Shown: piece by piece, positions 11,180 to 23,829 of the stretch
How the letters are laid out: each line of letters begins with the position of its first letter
How positions within the stretch are numbered: the first letter of the stretch is position 1
Assembly (NCBI GenBank): GCA_022695795.1
Contig: MU404059.1
Span: 496,001-560,000, forward strand
Origin: Biscogniauxia marginata
Taxonomy: Eukaryota; Ascomycota; Sordariomycetes; Xylariales; Xylariaceae
DNA length: 64,000 bases
Direction: 5' to 3'
Made by a program: the position numbers and the translations under genes
The notes under the pieces: model-generated
Database searches by the model: none
What the model saw: the letters and a program-made list of their open reading frames with translations, nothing else
Told to the model about the DNA's origin: nothing

Positions 11180-11640
11180 TGCGACGTCGAAGAGGCGTGG
11201 AAAGGCAGGTTAGGTTGACCAGCTTATACTAGACATTGATGGTGATTATTGTTATTATTGTTATTATTGTTATTGTTGTGATACGATGCAGAGCCAAAAA
11301 CCAGAAGAAGCACAACTGATGTTATATGTGAGTTGGTTTCAGGGTGTACTGATAACCAGTCGTGCACTAAGCGCTCAGCGGTTCCCCACACTAACAAGGA
11401 TGTGTTTTCACGCATAAACCAACAAAAGAATGAGGTGGTTGAAAAAGGGATGTGTTATAGTGGAAAAGCAAACCAAAAGAAAACGAACGTGGGTTGCAAT
11501 GGTCTAGGAATCTAGTGTGAAGCTCATGAAAATTTGCATTTAAACCTTTTGATGCATAGACCACCCCACAGATGGATTATGTGCAAAGCTAGCTAAACAC
11601 ATTTCGCAACTAAACTAGTTTCGCTAGAAAATCCTCAGAC
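11180..11640. other. Intergenic before the AT-rich block
   Basis: Holds a trinucleotide repeat at 11241-11280 and otherwise no supported gene. Composition changes sharply near 11640. Confidence 0.5.
11241..11280. repeat. ATT/GTT microsatellite
   Basis: Tandem ATT and GTT triplets over about 40 bp, 60 bp upstream of the HNH gene start on the opposite strand. It may vary in length between strains. Confidence 0.85.
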
Positions 11641-12120
11641 CGACCTACAAATGACACGTATATTATATTAAGATTTTTATATTATAACTTAAAAAGTGTA
11701 TATTAATACGCGGTAAAAAGATAATTAATTACGAGTTATATTAATAATTAATTAATTTTTTATATAATAAAAGTTATAAAACTTATTTTATATTATTAAA
11801 ATAAAGTTGTAATTATTACTTATAAAGTTATTATTATAATTATTTTAAAAAACTTTATATATTTATTATATTCGATAATAATTTATATAATAAATAAAAA
11901 GGTTAAAAATAAGATTTATTTATATTATTTTCTTTTTTCTTTTTTCTTTCTTTTATTTTATAATAATTAAACATTAAATAAATATATTAAAGCTTTATTT
12001 TAAAATTATTATTAAACTTATAATAATAAACTTTATATAATTATATTATTTATATTTTAATTAATATAAAACAATGTTTTTATAAATAAATAATATAAAT
12101 ATAAAAAAGCTTTATAAATT
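11640..12120. other. AT-rich flank of retroelement A
   Basis: Almost entirely A and T, with a T/C-rich tract near 11930-11960. It lies outside the target duplication of element A, so it was AT-rich or became so independently. It may be an older repeat mutated beyond recognition. Confidence 0.6.
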
Positions 12121-12125
12121 AAAAC
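12121..12125. repeat. Target site duplication AAAAC, left copy (element A)
   Basis: AAAAC directly precedes the left LTR and is repeated directly after the right LTR at 27320-27324. A 5-bp duplication is normal for Ty3/gypsy integrases. Confidence 0.75.
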
Positions 12126-12550
12126 TGTGACGAACCTCCTTGTGTGTTCCTAGTCAACTGACTTCACAGGTAAGTATGTACTGGGTTTTCTTGATTTAAA
12201 GGTAATAATGGGTTAAGATTAGTTCAAGTGATTTATAATGTTATGTTCGTTAAAGAGGTTTCAAGGTACTCTCACTATAGTATTAAAAGTAACTATAGTT
12301 TTAAATTGATAACTAAAGAACTAAAAATAAATAACTAAATATATAAGAAATCCCATCCTTTTTATACTTAATTTCCTTTTAAAGTAATGCTCTTTATTTT
12401 CCCTTGTTATTTATAATTCTTTATAAAAATAATAAAGAATATATTTATTCTTTTTTATTCTCTATAAAAACAATAAAGAATGTTGTTATAAGTCACGTGA
12501 CCCACGTTTACATGATTTTCTACCTTTTTAACCCTTGTTAGTTCGTAACA
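12126..12550 (-). mobile_element. Element A, 3' LTR (minus orientation)
   Basis: 425 bp starting TGTGACGAACC and ending TTCGTAACA on the plus strand. It matches 26895-27319 at full length without gaps. All differences seen by eye are C/T or G/A, as expected of RIP. The internal side at 12551-12567 is the complement of a purine tract (AAAGAGGAGAAATAA), so this is the 3' LTR of a minus-strand element. It contains a palindromic TCACGTGA in the U3 part. Confidence 0.9.
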
Positions 12551-15127
12551 TTATTTCTCCTCTTTAATTTGTTTTATCTTTAAAATACTTTAAGTTAATA
12601 CTCACCATCCTTTATCATGTTTTTAAAAAAGATAATTAAACGTTTTTATTTAAATTCGAAGAAAAGTCCTATTAAATATCGTTATAAGCTAATTTCCGCG
12701 ATTACCGAGTTTAGTTTTAAAGTTATGCCGTGTTCTTACTATTTCGATCGAGGTTTTACTTATAAAATATTAAAAGATTATAAGAAATATTAAAATTATA
12801 TCGATTTAAACGTTTTTTAATACGACGGAAATCGCATTTCTCTTAATTTCCTAAAAAACATTTAATTAAAAAAATTACGTGTTAATAAAAAGAAATATGC
12901 GGCTTTTAAGAAACACCGACATATTCTTTAAAGTTTTTAGGAATTTTCAATTCGTATGTTCCGCTTAAATTAATAATTCGAGTTTCTTCGCAAGCGAGAA
13001 GTAAAATTTATTTAGCGTAAACTTAAAAGTCTAAATAAGTTAAAAGAGTAAAAACTTATTAAAGCGGAATAACAACGCCTTAATAAAAAGTAATAACGTA
13101 TGAAAGAATCGCTACGTTAATTCAAATCCGAGTAAAGCGCACTTATTTCAAGGGCCTTCCCCTCCTTTAACTAGTCCCAGCTAGATCACGACCTAGGTTC
13201 TTAAATCCCTCTAAACGATTTAGGTTTTAGCGATAAAAGCTTTTAAGCTTAGCCGTTAAATTCTTTAAATGTTTAAATGATTCTTAAGTGTTCTCCTTTA
13301 ATAAGTAACCTTCTTATTTAATAAAATACTATAATTAATCTCTAACCTGTTTTAAATTTAATATTCTTTTTACTTCGTATTTATTAGGGTTTTTCTTAAA
13401 TTCTAGTTGGTTTTTTAATATAATGTTATTTAATACTGGTTTTAAAAGTGAAATATAAAATACAAGATGTATTTTAGATCTTTTTAATAGCGTTAACTTA
13501 TAATTAACTTTCGAAATAACCTTTTTAATTTTATATAGTCCTAATTTCTTGAATTTAAGTTTTTCGCTGGGTTATTTTGTTTTAATTTAAAGTGTTTTTA
13601 ATGTTACGCTTTATTATTAATAAAGTAAATAAATCATGTCTCCTCTTTTAAAAATTAGTCCCTTAATTCTTTTTTTATTATAATACTTTGTCATTTTATT
13701 TTAAATAAATTATAATTCTTTTTATAGCTATTACTATATTATCTAAACCTTTTTAAATAATACTTCTACTTTCGGGGCCTTTGTTTTGACTTTTAGTGCT
13801 TTCGTGAGTTTAATCGATTGTTTTTGGACTTCCGCCTTTTACCTGTATACTGCCTTGTGTAATGACATTTTCATGTCCTTATTAATCGAAGTGTTATATA
13901 CTATTTAGGTTATTAATAGCAATTCTACCTAGTTATTCATTTTCTAGTTAATATAGCTTCGTAAATATTATTTCATTATTTAATTTAATCTTTCTATTTA
14001 TTTATTTATTTAAGGATAATACGTTATAAACAACTTTTATTTAACTCCTATTTATTTCATTAAATTTATCCAAAATTTTAAAGTAAATAACTTATTTCTA
14101 TCTAAAATAATGCGTTTTAATAATCCATATTTATTAACGTATTCTCTTAAGAAATTAAAAACTAATTATTTTACTATGCTTAATTCGTTAAATAGTAAAA
14201 AATAAGCATATTTCGTGAGTTTATTAACGATTACTTATATGCTATTATAAAGTACTTCTATAGTAAGATCTTTTAACTCTAGAAGTTTCACTACGAAATC
14301 CTATGTAATTATGTGTCACGCTTTATTAAGTATCTAAGTTAGCTGTAATAATTTATATAGTTTATATTATAATTCTTTATAATTCTTTTAACTATTTATC
14401 GCATTCCTGGAAAGTCGAATTCTTCTTAAAGTTATTTCATTATTTTGAAAATTCCTTAGTGGCTATATAAAGAATATTCGTGAAATTCTTTAACAAATTC
14501 GTTTTATACTTGTTCTAATATATATACCTTTTTTTTATACGAGAGAAGTTCGTTGCTAAATCCTTATTAAGATTATAATTATTTTTCCTTTTAATTATAA
14601 TTTTCCTTAAAACGTTATTTTTAGTTTCTTATGTTAATTTATATATAAGTTAATATAATTAATTCGTCATTTTATTGTTTAAATATCTAGATATCTCTTT
14701 TATTAATTTTTGATTTATAATCTCTCTTTCTATTAAGGAGATCTACTTAAATATTTTCCTTTCCTTTAATGTGCTAAATTTTAAAATTGAATTTAAACAA
14801 GAAAATCATTTAACGCTTATATCTCTAATTAAGCGTTTATATTGTCATAAATCATGTAAGGTTTTTATAATTTAAATAAATATTAATAAATTCCTTAGTT
14901 TTATTAAACTATAATTCCCATTCTTTTAGTGCTTTAATAATTATTAATAATTCCTTATTATAAATTTAATAGTTTAGTTCAGCATTATATAGTGCTTTAA
15001 ATAAGTACGAAACTAGGTACCATTTTTTATTATTTTCTAGTTGCTTTAAAACTACTTTAATGGCGAAATTTAAGGCGTTTATCTTTAGTCGTTTCCTTTT
15101 ATTTTCGTTTAGAAGTTTACACATAAC
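12551..15127 (-). mobile_element. Element A internal region, 3' part (integrase and RNase H remnants)
   Basis: The reverse complement aligns by eye with the 3' half of element B (from about 19670 to 22200), including the integrase region and the spacer after pol. It is full of stops created by transitions. The region ends exactly where element B begins; across the B insertion the sequence rejoins 22656 to restore the order found at 19625-19670 of element B. Confidence 0.85.
15123..15127. repeat. Target site duplication ATAAC, left copy (element B)
   Basis: ATAAC precedes the first base of the B 5' LTR and is repeated at 22651-22655. Removing B and one copy rebuilds the sequence of the intact paralogous site. 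Confidence 0.9.
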
Positions 15128-15595
15128 TGTTACGACCTAATAAGGGTAAAAGGAATTAAGGGTGGTCATGTGATCTAGGGTCACATGACTCTAGAAGGGA
15201 GAATGCCAAGATTCTTAGTTGTTCTCCTGAGAATCTGGGAGAATACCAAGATTCTTAGTTGTTCTCTTGAGAATCTGGGAGAATGCCAAGATTCTTAGTT
15301 GTTCTCTTAAGAATTGGAGAGAGTATGGGTATAACCCTTTATAAAGAATAAAGTATAAGTAAATTAGAATTTCCTACGTATTTAGTTATTTATTTTTAGT
15401 TTTTTAGCTATTAATCTAAAACTATAGTTACTTTTTAATATTATAATGAGAGTACTTTAAAACCTTTTTAACGAATATAATATAGTAAATTAATTAAATT
15501 AATTTTAACCCATTATTACTTTTAAATTAAGAAAACCTAGTACGTATTTACTTATGAAGTTAGTTAACTAGAAACACATAAGGAGGTTCGTCACA
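15128..15595 (+). mobile_element. Element B, 5' LTR
   Basis: 468 bp starting TGTTACGACC and ending GGTTCGTCACA. It pairs with 22223-22650. It has three copies of a 40-bp unit at 15197-15316, one more than the 3' LTR. The R/U5 portion is shared with element A, but the U3 portion is clearly different. Confidence 0.9.
15197..15316 (+). repeat. Three 40-bp tandem units in B 5' LTR
   Basis: Units start at 15197, 15237 and 15277; each begins GGGAGAAT(G/A)CC and contains AAGATTCTTAGTTGTTCTC. The partner LTR has two units, at 22292 and 22332, which accounts exactly for the 40-bp length difference. Confidence 0.85.
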
Positions 15596-18500
15596 TTTTA
15601 ATAGCTCTTTAATTAGTGTTTAATATTGGTTTAAAAAAAGGGACTTTTAATTAAATAGTTCTAAAACAAGTATGCCCTTTAAAACTAAAGGGTAACAAAA
15701 AAAGAAACAAGTAAGAGAATAATAATTAATAAGCTCTTAAACGAAAGCTTTAAATCCTTTTACGGTATAATAAAAAGGTTTAAAAGAACTAATACAAGAG
15801 TTAATTATAATTATAACTAAAAAAGAGTTATAAAAGGACACCTCGAAAGCTTAGCACGAAGAATCATTTAAGGAAGAAGAAGAGAAGGAGGAAGAAACAC
15901 CTAAAAAAGAAAAACAAGTAAAACAACCTTTACTTCTTAAAGATAAGCAATTAAAACCACCTTTAAACGATAGCGACCTTAATAACTTAAACGACGAAAA
16001 CAATATAATAACTCTTAATATAAAGGGTTTTAAACTAATTACACCTAGTAAATATAATGGGTTAAGCGATCTAAAAGGATTTTTAATTTAAGCCGAAACT
16101 TATTTACGGTTTTATTATGGAACGATTACCACTAAAGAATAAAAGGTTCTCATAGTATCCCAGCTCTTCGTTAAAACCGCCTTAACCTAGTTTTAACTAA
16201 TGTTAAAAAATTATCTAGAAAACGAATTAAACACCTAAGAAGACACGAAAAAAGTCTTTAAGAATTATAAGGAGTTTAAAAAACAACTTAGGTTTATATT
16301 TAGTAATTTAATTCTTAAGTAATAAGCCGAAACTCAACTTTATAAACTATAACAAGATAAAAAGGCTTTAAATTACATTATTAAGTTTAAGAAACTCGCA
16401 AGTTAATTATAACTATTTATTAAAAACTTATATTACTTATTTTATTAAAAATTAAAGAACTATATAAAAAATAAGTTATATAAAATAAACCTATATAAAA
16501 AAAGGAACTTAAAAAAGTTTAATAACTACGTTATAATGGTAATTACCATTAATAACAAGAATTTCGAACGGTACCTTGAAAAGAAAAAAACGGTATAACG
16601 AAGGAATGGCGATTAACTAAAGGGAGGAAATCACAAAAGCGGTGCCGGAACCAGGAAAGGCACTAAAACCAAGTTAAACCCCATTAAAATCAACGTTATT
16701 TAAAAGAAACAAAAAAACGAAATAAATCAACTATTAAGTGTTTTAACTATAAAAAGAAAGGACATTATAAAAACGAGTGCCGAAGTCTTAAAAAACAAGA
16801 ACCAAGAATAAAAGGGATTTCTTAACCCGAGAAAAGAGCCGCTAAAATAAGGGTTTAATTTAAAAACAACAAAGAAATAAATTAAGTGTTTATTATCGGC
16901 ATTATTAAAGCAAAAAAAAACGAGGAGGCCCTTATAAAAAGAATTTATAGATCTTATTAAGTTAATTATAAAGACTATTTAAAGAATAACCATTTATATT
17001 TAGGATATTTTACATTAAAATAAGCCAAATAAGGATATAATAAAGGCAAATTACCATATAAATATGATAATTATAAGTTAGAATATAACTTAAGAATTAA
17101 GTTAAACCATAATGATCTATATTAAAGTCACTGTAATAACGATAAATATAAAACCTATTAAAAAAGAAGCTAATATAATAACTTAAACGGAAGGTTTTAT
17201 ATAAATAATAATTGCAATATTTACTAGAGCTTAAAGGAATATATATCGTTACATTAAAGCTTTTGTATTAATAACGCTTATTAAGTATATAGAAGTTCTA
17301 AAAATAGAACCAGTTATTATCCTTAAAAACTAGAAAGTAATGACATGAAAAAAAATGAATGTATTTACGATAATATCTCACGATAGTCACATTTTTCTCG
17401 AGCATGTTATCTTTACCCCGGTTCCAAAAGAAGCAACGAAATAATCGCTAAAGGTTATATATGTTATATTTTAATACTATACGACGTACATGACTTACTT
17501 GAAACAGGTTTCGAAAAAGACAAGATTAAAGAAGAATTATAAGAATTATAAAAGGAACTATATTTTTCATAATAGCTCGAAGAACGAATTAAATACGACA
17601 TTAATTTATTCGGCTTTATAAGAAAACACTTAATAAAGTAATAAGCAAAAACATGTGCAACTAAATAGGGCTATAAATAAATTATTAAAACATACCTTAA
17701 AAAAAAAGGAAAGTTTTTAAAGATTAATATAAACTTAAGAAGAAACATCGAGATACCTTTAATAAGTAAACTTAAAAATTATTTTTTTTATTTAAAGATA
17801 ATCTAGAATTTCAAGAAATTCCAAGTTAATAAAATAAACTTAGGTTATAAAAAGGTTCTCGAAAAAGAATTAAAGTTTTAATGTATAAGGTTTTACATAA
17901 AAGATAAACCTCTCACTCTTTACTATGTAAAGGGTAATTAAAAAGATTATCTAAGTAATAATTGCTAGAAACACGTTTTTATAAAAACCTAAAAATAAAA
18001 GGATATCCAGGTTATAACAACTCGAAAAAACCCAAAAAAAAAAGACATAGAAAACCAAAAAACGGCAAAGGCTCTCGCTAGTAAGGCAACGAGAAGCCAT
18101 AAATAACAAGTCCTTATATAAAGTCCAGTCAAGACTCGATAATACTATTAAAACTAGAGTTAAGTACAATAAAAGAAAGTATAAAGCCCTTATAAACTTA
18201 AGAGTAAATAAAAGCTATATCTTAATTAAGATAACCTAGAAAGACAAGATACTATAAATATATAAATAAAGTTTATATTAACTACGGAACTTCGAAGGAT
18301 ATATATCTAATTACGAGAATGGTAAAGTGTTAAAAGAGATAATCCCTCTCTCGATAACCATTTAAAAACACCCCGAATAAGTCATTTTTAATATTACATA
18401 TATATTAAATCACGATATAATATTAAAAATAAATTAACTTAAAAAAAGTAATTTATAAATAAATTTCGAGATAAACACGCTTTATTAAGATTAGAAATAA

Positions 18501-21500
18501 GAGAAGTTAATCATTATAAGTTATAAAATAAGTATTACAAGTAACTTTAAAAAAACGAATATAAAAACGAAACATATTACTTATATAATTCGAGTAACCA
18601 AGCCTAAAAATCTAACGAAGAAAGTACCGCGCAAGTACCTTCGTTTCCACAAATTATTTAAAAATAGAATAAAAGAAGAATTACTAGAATATAACTAATG
18701 GAATTACCAAATCCACTTTAAAAAAGGAAAATAACCAAAATTATTCCCAGTGTATTTTATAAATCAAGAAAAACAAAAAGCACTATAAAAAGGAATTTAA
18801 AAGAATCTTAATAAAGAATATATTTAAAAGTCAAAATCCTTGTTAAGATACCTAGTAATCATGGTACCTAAAATCGATAAAAACGGGAAACAACATATTA
18901 ATAAAGAAGGAAACCTAGTATAACGACAAGTGATCAACTATTAACACCTTAATAAAATAACCAAAAAAAACGGGTATTTATTACCACTAATAAAACTTAT
19001 AAAAGGACAAATTAGTAAAGCCTAAATCTTTATAATATTAAACCTTCGCGATAAATATTATATAATTAAAATAATTAAAAGACACGAACAATATATAGCC
19101 TTTTAAATAATATATAAACATTATAAGTACAAGGTTATACTATTTAGACTTATTAACGCACCCGTTACATTTTAACATATAATCATAACAATTCTTTATA
19201 AGTTTCTGGATAAATTTATATTCGTTTACCTAGACAATATATTAATTTACTTAAAAAACGAGAAGAAGTATAAAAAATATATAGAGCAAGTATTAAAAGC
19301 CTTGGAAAAGGCGAACTTACTTATTTATTCGATTAAAAGTAAATAACATATCAAAAAACTAAACTATTTAAAGTTTATAATAAATCCAGGAGAAATCCGC
19401 ATTTAAAAAGGAAAAATAATAATAATCAAGAATTAATTAAAACCTAAGAGTGTTATAAACATATACGTATTTCTTGGCTTTGTTAACTATGTTAAATAAT
19501 TTATTAAAGATTTTGGGCGTATCGCTAAACTATTAACAGAATTAACTACCTTAACGAAAACAAGAAAGGCTTTTCATTTTATTAAAGAAGCTAGGCAGGC
19601 TTTTTAATAGTTAAAGGAAGTTATAACTAGTAAGGTTATATATAAACTTCTAAACGAAAATAAAAAGAAATAACTAAGGATAAACGCCTTAGATTTCGCT
19701 ATTAAAGCAGTCTTAAAACAATTAAAAGACAATGGGAAATAGTACCTAGTCGTGTACCTATTTAAAGCACTATATAGTGTTAAATTAAACTATTAAATTT
19801 ATAATAAAGAACTGTTAATAGTCATTAAAGCACTAAAGAAATGAGAACCATAGCTTAGCAGAACCAAGGAACCTATCGACATTTATTTAAACCATAAGAA
19901 CCTTACACGATTCATAATAATATAAACGCTTAATTAGAAACACGAGCGTTAAATAATTTTCCTGTTTAAGTTCAATTTTAAAATCTAATACATTAAAGAA
20001 AAAAAAAATATCTAAGTAGATCTTCTTAGTAGAAAAAAAGATTATAAATTAAAAATCAATAAAAAAGATATTTAAATGTTTAAATAACAAAATAACGAAT
20101 TAATTATATTAACTTATATACGAATTAACATAAGAAACTAAAAATAACGTTTTAAGGAAAATTACAATTAAAAGGAAAAACAATTATAGTCTTAACAAGG
20201 ATCTAGCGACGAACTTTTTTTATATAAGGAAAAGATATATATACTAAAATAAGTATAAAACAAATTCGTTAAAGAATTTCATAAATATCCTTTACACGGC
20301 TACTAAGGGATTTTCAAAACAATAAAACAATTTTAAAAAGAATTCGACTTTCCAGGAATACGATAAATAGTTAAAAGAATTATAAAGAATTACAACATTT
20401 ATAATAAGGCTAAAGTATTACGACATAAACCATACGGATTACTATAACTAACCTAAATACCTAATAAAGCGTGGCATATAATTACATAGAATTTCGTAGT
20501 GAAACTCCTAAAGTCAAAAGATCTTATTACAAAAGTACCTTATAACAGTATATAAGTAATTATTAATAAACTCACGAAATACGCCTACTTCTTACTATTT
20601 AACAAATTGAGCATAACAAAACAATTAGTTTTCAGTTTTCTAAGAGAGTACGTTAATAAACATAGGTTATTAAAACGCGTTATTTTAAATAGAAACAAGT
20701 TATTCACATTAAAATTTTAGACCAGTTTAATAAAACAAATAGGAATTAAGCAAAAATTATTTATAGTGTATTATCTTTAAACCGATAAATAAATAAAGAG
20801 ACTAAACTAGATAATAAAACAATATTTACAAAGTTATGTTAACTAGGAAATAAACAACTAAATAAAGTTATTATTAATAGTTTAAATAGTATATAATACT
20901 TCGATTAACGAAAACATAAAGATATTACCACACGAGGCAGTATACGGGTAAAAAGCGGAAGTCTAAAGACAACCGATCAAACTTATAAAAACACCAAGAG
21001 TTAAAACAAAAGCCCCGAGAGTAGAAGTACTATCTAAAAAGGGTTAAGTAGTATAATAACGGCTATAAAAAGAATTATAATTCATTCAAGATAAAATGAT
21101 AAAGTATTATAATAATAAAAAAACTAAGGAACCAATTCTTAAAAAAGGAAACATAGTTTATTTGCTTTGATAATAACAAAACGTAATATTAAAAACACCT
21201 TAAATTAAAATAAAACGACTTAATAAAAAACTTAAATTCAAGAAATTAAGGCCGTATAAGATTAAAAAAGTTATTTTAAAAATCAATTATAAGCTAGTAC
21301 TACTAAAAAGATCTAAAATATATCTTGTATTTTATGTTTTACTCCTAGAATTAACACTAAATAACGCTATATCAAAAAACCAACTAAAATTTAAAAAAAA
21401 AACCCTAATAAGTACGAAGTAAAAAAGATATTAAATTTAAGACGAGTTAAAAATTAATTGTAATATTTTGTTAAATAAGAAGGTTACCCACTTAAGGAAA

Positions 21501-22222
21501 ACACTTAAGAACCACTTAAGCATTTAAAGAATTTAACAAATAAACTTAAGAACTTTTACCGCTAAAACCTAAATCGCTTAGGGGGATCTAAGAACCCGGG
21601 TCGTGATCTAGTTAAGACTAGTCGAAAAAGGGGAAAACCTCTAAAGCAAGCACGTCTTATTTAGATTTAAATTAACGCAGCAATTCCTCCAAGCGTTGCT
21701 ATTCTTTATTAAGGCGTTTTTACTCCGCCTTAATATGTTCTTAATCTTTTAATTTATTTAGGTTTTAAAGTTCACGTTAAATAAATTAAACCTCACGCTT
21801 ATATAACCATTCGAATTAACGATTTAACTACGTAATTTTACTTAATAGTTCTTAAAGTTACTAAATAGCTACTCGTTTTTCTCGATTTATTTTAAGTTTT
21901 TCCTTTTAAATGTTTTAAAGGGATTTTAAAGAAATATAGTTACCGTTATAAGAGGTAACACCGGTTTCGCTGTAATTTTAACATTTTTTTTAATCCTTTA
22001 ACATCTTATATAATAAGCCCTTTTCAAAACAATAAATACAAGGTATAACTATATATCTAAATTAATCGATAGCGGCGACTAGTTCGTATTGATATTTGAA
22101 AGAATTTTTTTTTTGAATTTATTCGTATATTCTTAATAATATAATGAGATAACATAATTAAAATGAAATGATACTAAGAAAAAGAAGTTTTAAAAATAAA
22201 ACTATTTAAAGGGGAAATATAG
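15596..22222 (+). mobile_element. Element B internal region: RIP-decayed gag-pol of Ty3/gypsy type
   Basis: No frame is open, but protein remnants can be followed through stops in the order gag, reverse transcriptase, RNase H, integrase, which is Ty3/gypsy order. A gag-like stretch lies at about 16020-16420. A zinc knuckle at 16739-16780 reads C-x2-Y-x4-H-x4-C, the second cysteine lost. The reverse transcriptase active site at 19227-19238 reads YLDN instead of YLDD. Integrase HHCC at 20280-20402 keeps both histidines (HKYPLH) but both cysteines read tyrosine, and the core start reads WHIIT-stop-NFVV at about 20470. All these losses are G-to-A. A purine tract lies at 22208-22222. The element cannot encode functional protein. 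Confidence 0.9.
22208..22222 (+). other. Polypurine tract of element B
   Basis: AAAGGGGAAATATAG lies immediately before the 3' LTR start, the usual position of the plus-strand primer. It confirms element orientation. Confidence 0.7.
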
Positions 22223-22650
22223 TGTTACGACTTAACAAGGGTAAAAGAAATTAAAGGTGGCTATGTGATTTAAGGTTACATAATTCTAGAAAGGAGAATA
22301 CCAAGATTCTTAGTTATTCTCTTAAAAATCTAGGAGAATGCCAAAATTCTTAGTTATTCTCTTAAGAATTAGAGAGAGTGTGGGTATAACCCCTTATAAA
22401 GAATAAAATATAAGTAAATTAGAATTTCCTACGTATCTAGTTATTCATTTTTAGTTCTTTAATTATTAATTTAAAACTATAATTACTCTTTAATACTATA
22501 GTGAGAGTACTTTAAAACCTCTTTAACGAACATAACATAGTGAATTAATTAAACTAATTTTAACCCACTATTACCTTCAAATTAAGAAAACCTAGTACGT
22601 ACTCACCTGTGAAGTCAGCTGACTAAGAACACATAAGAAGGTTCGTCATA
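22223..22650 (+). mobile_element. Element B, 3' LTR
   Basis: 428 bp, TGTTACGACT to GGTTCGTCATA. It differs from the 5' LTR only by transitions apart from the missing 40-bp unit; the terminal CACA has become CATA, a CpA-to-TpA change. Confidence 0.9.
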
Positions 22651-22655
22651 ATAAC
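22651..22655. repeat. Target site duplication ATAAC, right copy (element B)
   Basis: The second copy of ATAAC; element A resumes at 22656 with CTCACTAGTTATAAC, matching CTTACTAGTTATAAC in the reverse complement of B near 19630-19650. Confidence 0.9.
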
Positions 22656-23633
22656 CTCACTAGTTATAACTTCCTTTAACTACTAAAAAACCTATTTAGC
22701 TTTTTTAGTGAAATAAAAAGCCTCTCTTGTTTTCGCTAAAGTAATTAGTTCCGTTAATAATTTAGTAATACGCCCGAAATCCTTAATAAGTTATTTAACG
22801 TAATTAATAAAGCCAAGAAATACGCGTACGTTTATAACATTCTTAAGTTTTAGTTAATTCTTAACTATTATTATTTTCCCTTTTTAAATACGGATTTCTC
22901 CTAGACTTATTATAAATCCTAAATAGTCTAGTTTTTTAATATATTATTCACTTTTAATTAAATAAACAAGTAGATTTACTTTTTCCAGGGTTTTTAACAC
23001 TTGTTTTATATGTTTTTTATGTTCCTTCTCACTTTCTAAATAAATTAATATATCGTTTAAATAAATAAATACAAATTTATCTAGAAATTTACAAAAAATC
23101 GTTATAATTATATATTAAAATGTAGTAAGTGCGTTAATAAATCTAAACGGCATAATTTTATACTTATAATATCTATATATCGTTCGGAATATAGTATACT
23201 ATTTATATCTTTTAGCTATTTTAATTATATAATATCCATCACGAAGATTTAATATTATAAAGATTTAAGCCTTACTAATTTATCCTTTTATAAGTTTTAT
23301 TAATGGTAACAAGTATCCGTTTTTCTTGGTTATTTCATTAAAATGTCGATAGTTAATTACTTATCGCTACATTAAGTTTCCTTCTTTATTAACATGTTAC
23401 TTCCCGTTTTTATTAATTTTAAGTATTATAATTACCGGGTATTTTAACAAGAACTCTAATTCTTGAATATATCCTTTATCAAATTCCTTTTAAATTCCTT
23501 TTTATAGTACTCTTTATTTTTCCTAATTCATAAAATACACTAAAAATAGTTTTAACTATTTTCCTTCTTTAAAGTAAATTTAGTGATCTCACTAGCTATA
23601 TTCTAGTAATTCTTCTTTTGTCCTATCTCTAAA

Positions 23634-23638
23634 CAATT
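23634..23638. repeat. Target site duplication CAATT, left copy
   Basis: CAATT precedes the 191-bp insertion and is repeated at 23830-23834. With one copy and the insertion removed, element A matches the empty site in element B. Confidence 0.85.
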
Positions 23639-23829
23639 TGATGGTTGGATGACAACCAAAGGGTGTCCCCGCACGGAAACTAGTACATTCCTTAAAATAT
23701 AAATAGGCTGCCTTCGGCAGCATAACTCAGGTAGACTTTTCCCTCTTTAGACATCAATATTACACCAGTCTCACCCCTATCTTTCATATCGCCATTTGTT
23801 ATTTGCTTTTACGTACGTACCTACTAACA
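23639..23829. mobile_element. 191-bp TG...CA insertion of normal composition, probable solo LTR
   Basis: Begins TGATGGTTGGATGACAACC and ends CCTACTAACA, flanked by a 5-bp duplication. Its base composition is balanced, in sharp contrast to the surrounding decayed element A. It contains a TATAAATA box at about 23697 and a perfect short hairpin, GCTGCC-TTC-GGCAGC, at 23707-23721. TG/CA ends, a promoter-like core and a 5-bp duplication fit a solo LTR or a small non-autonomous LTR element; a MITE is less likely because there are no long terminal inverted repeats. Orientation is suggested as plus by the TATA box but is not proven. Confidence 0.7.

Noticed and set aside
1..11500. Possible Starship-type giant transposon margin
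   Set aside because: No tyrosine recombinase (DUF3435) captain gene or diagnostic boundary was recognised.
17951..18169. Minus-strand open frame of 72 codons inside element B
   Set aside because: It lies in RIP-decayed retroelement sequence, antisense to pol; composition bias in AT-rich DNA explains it.
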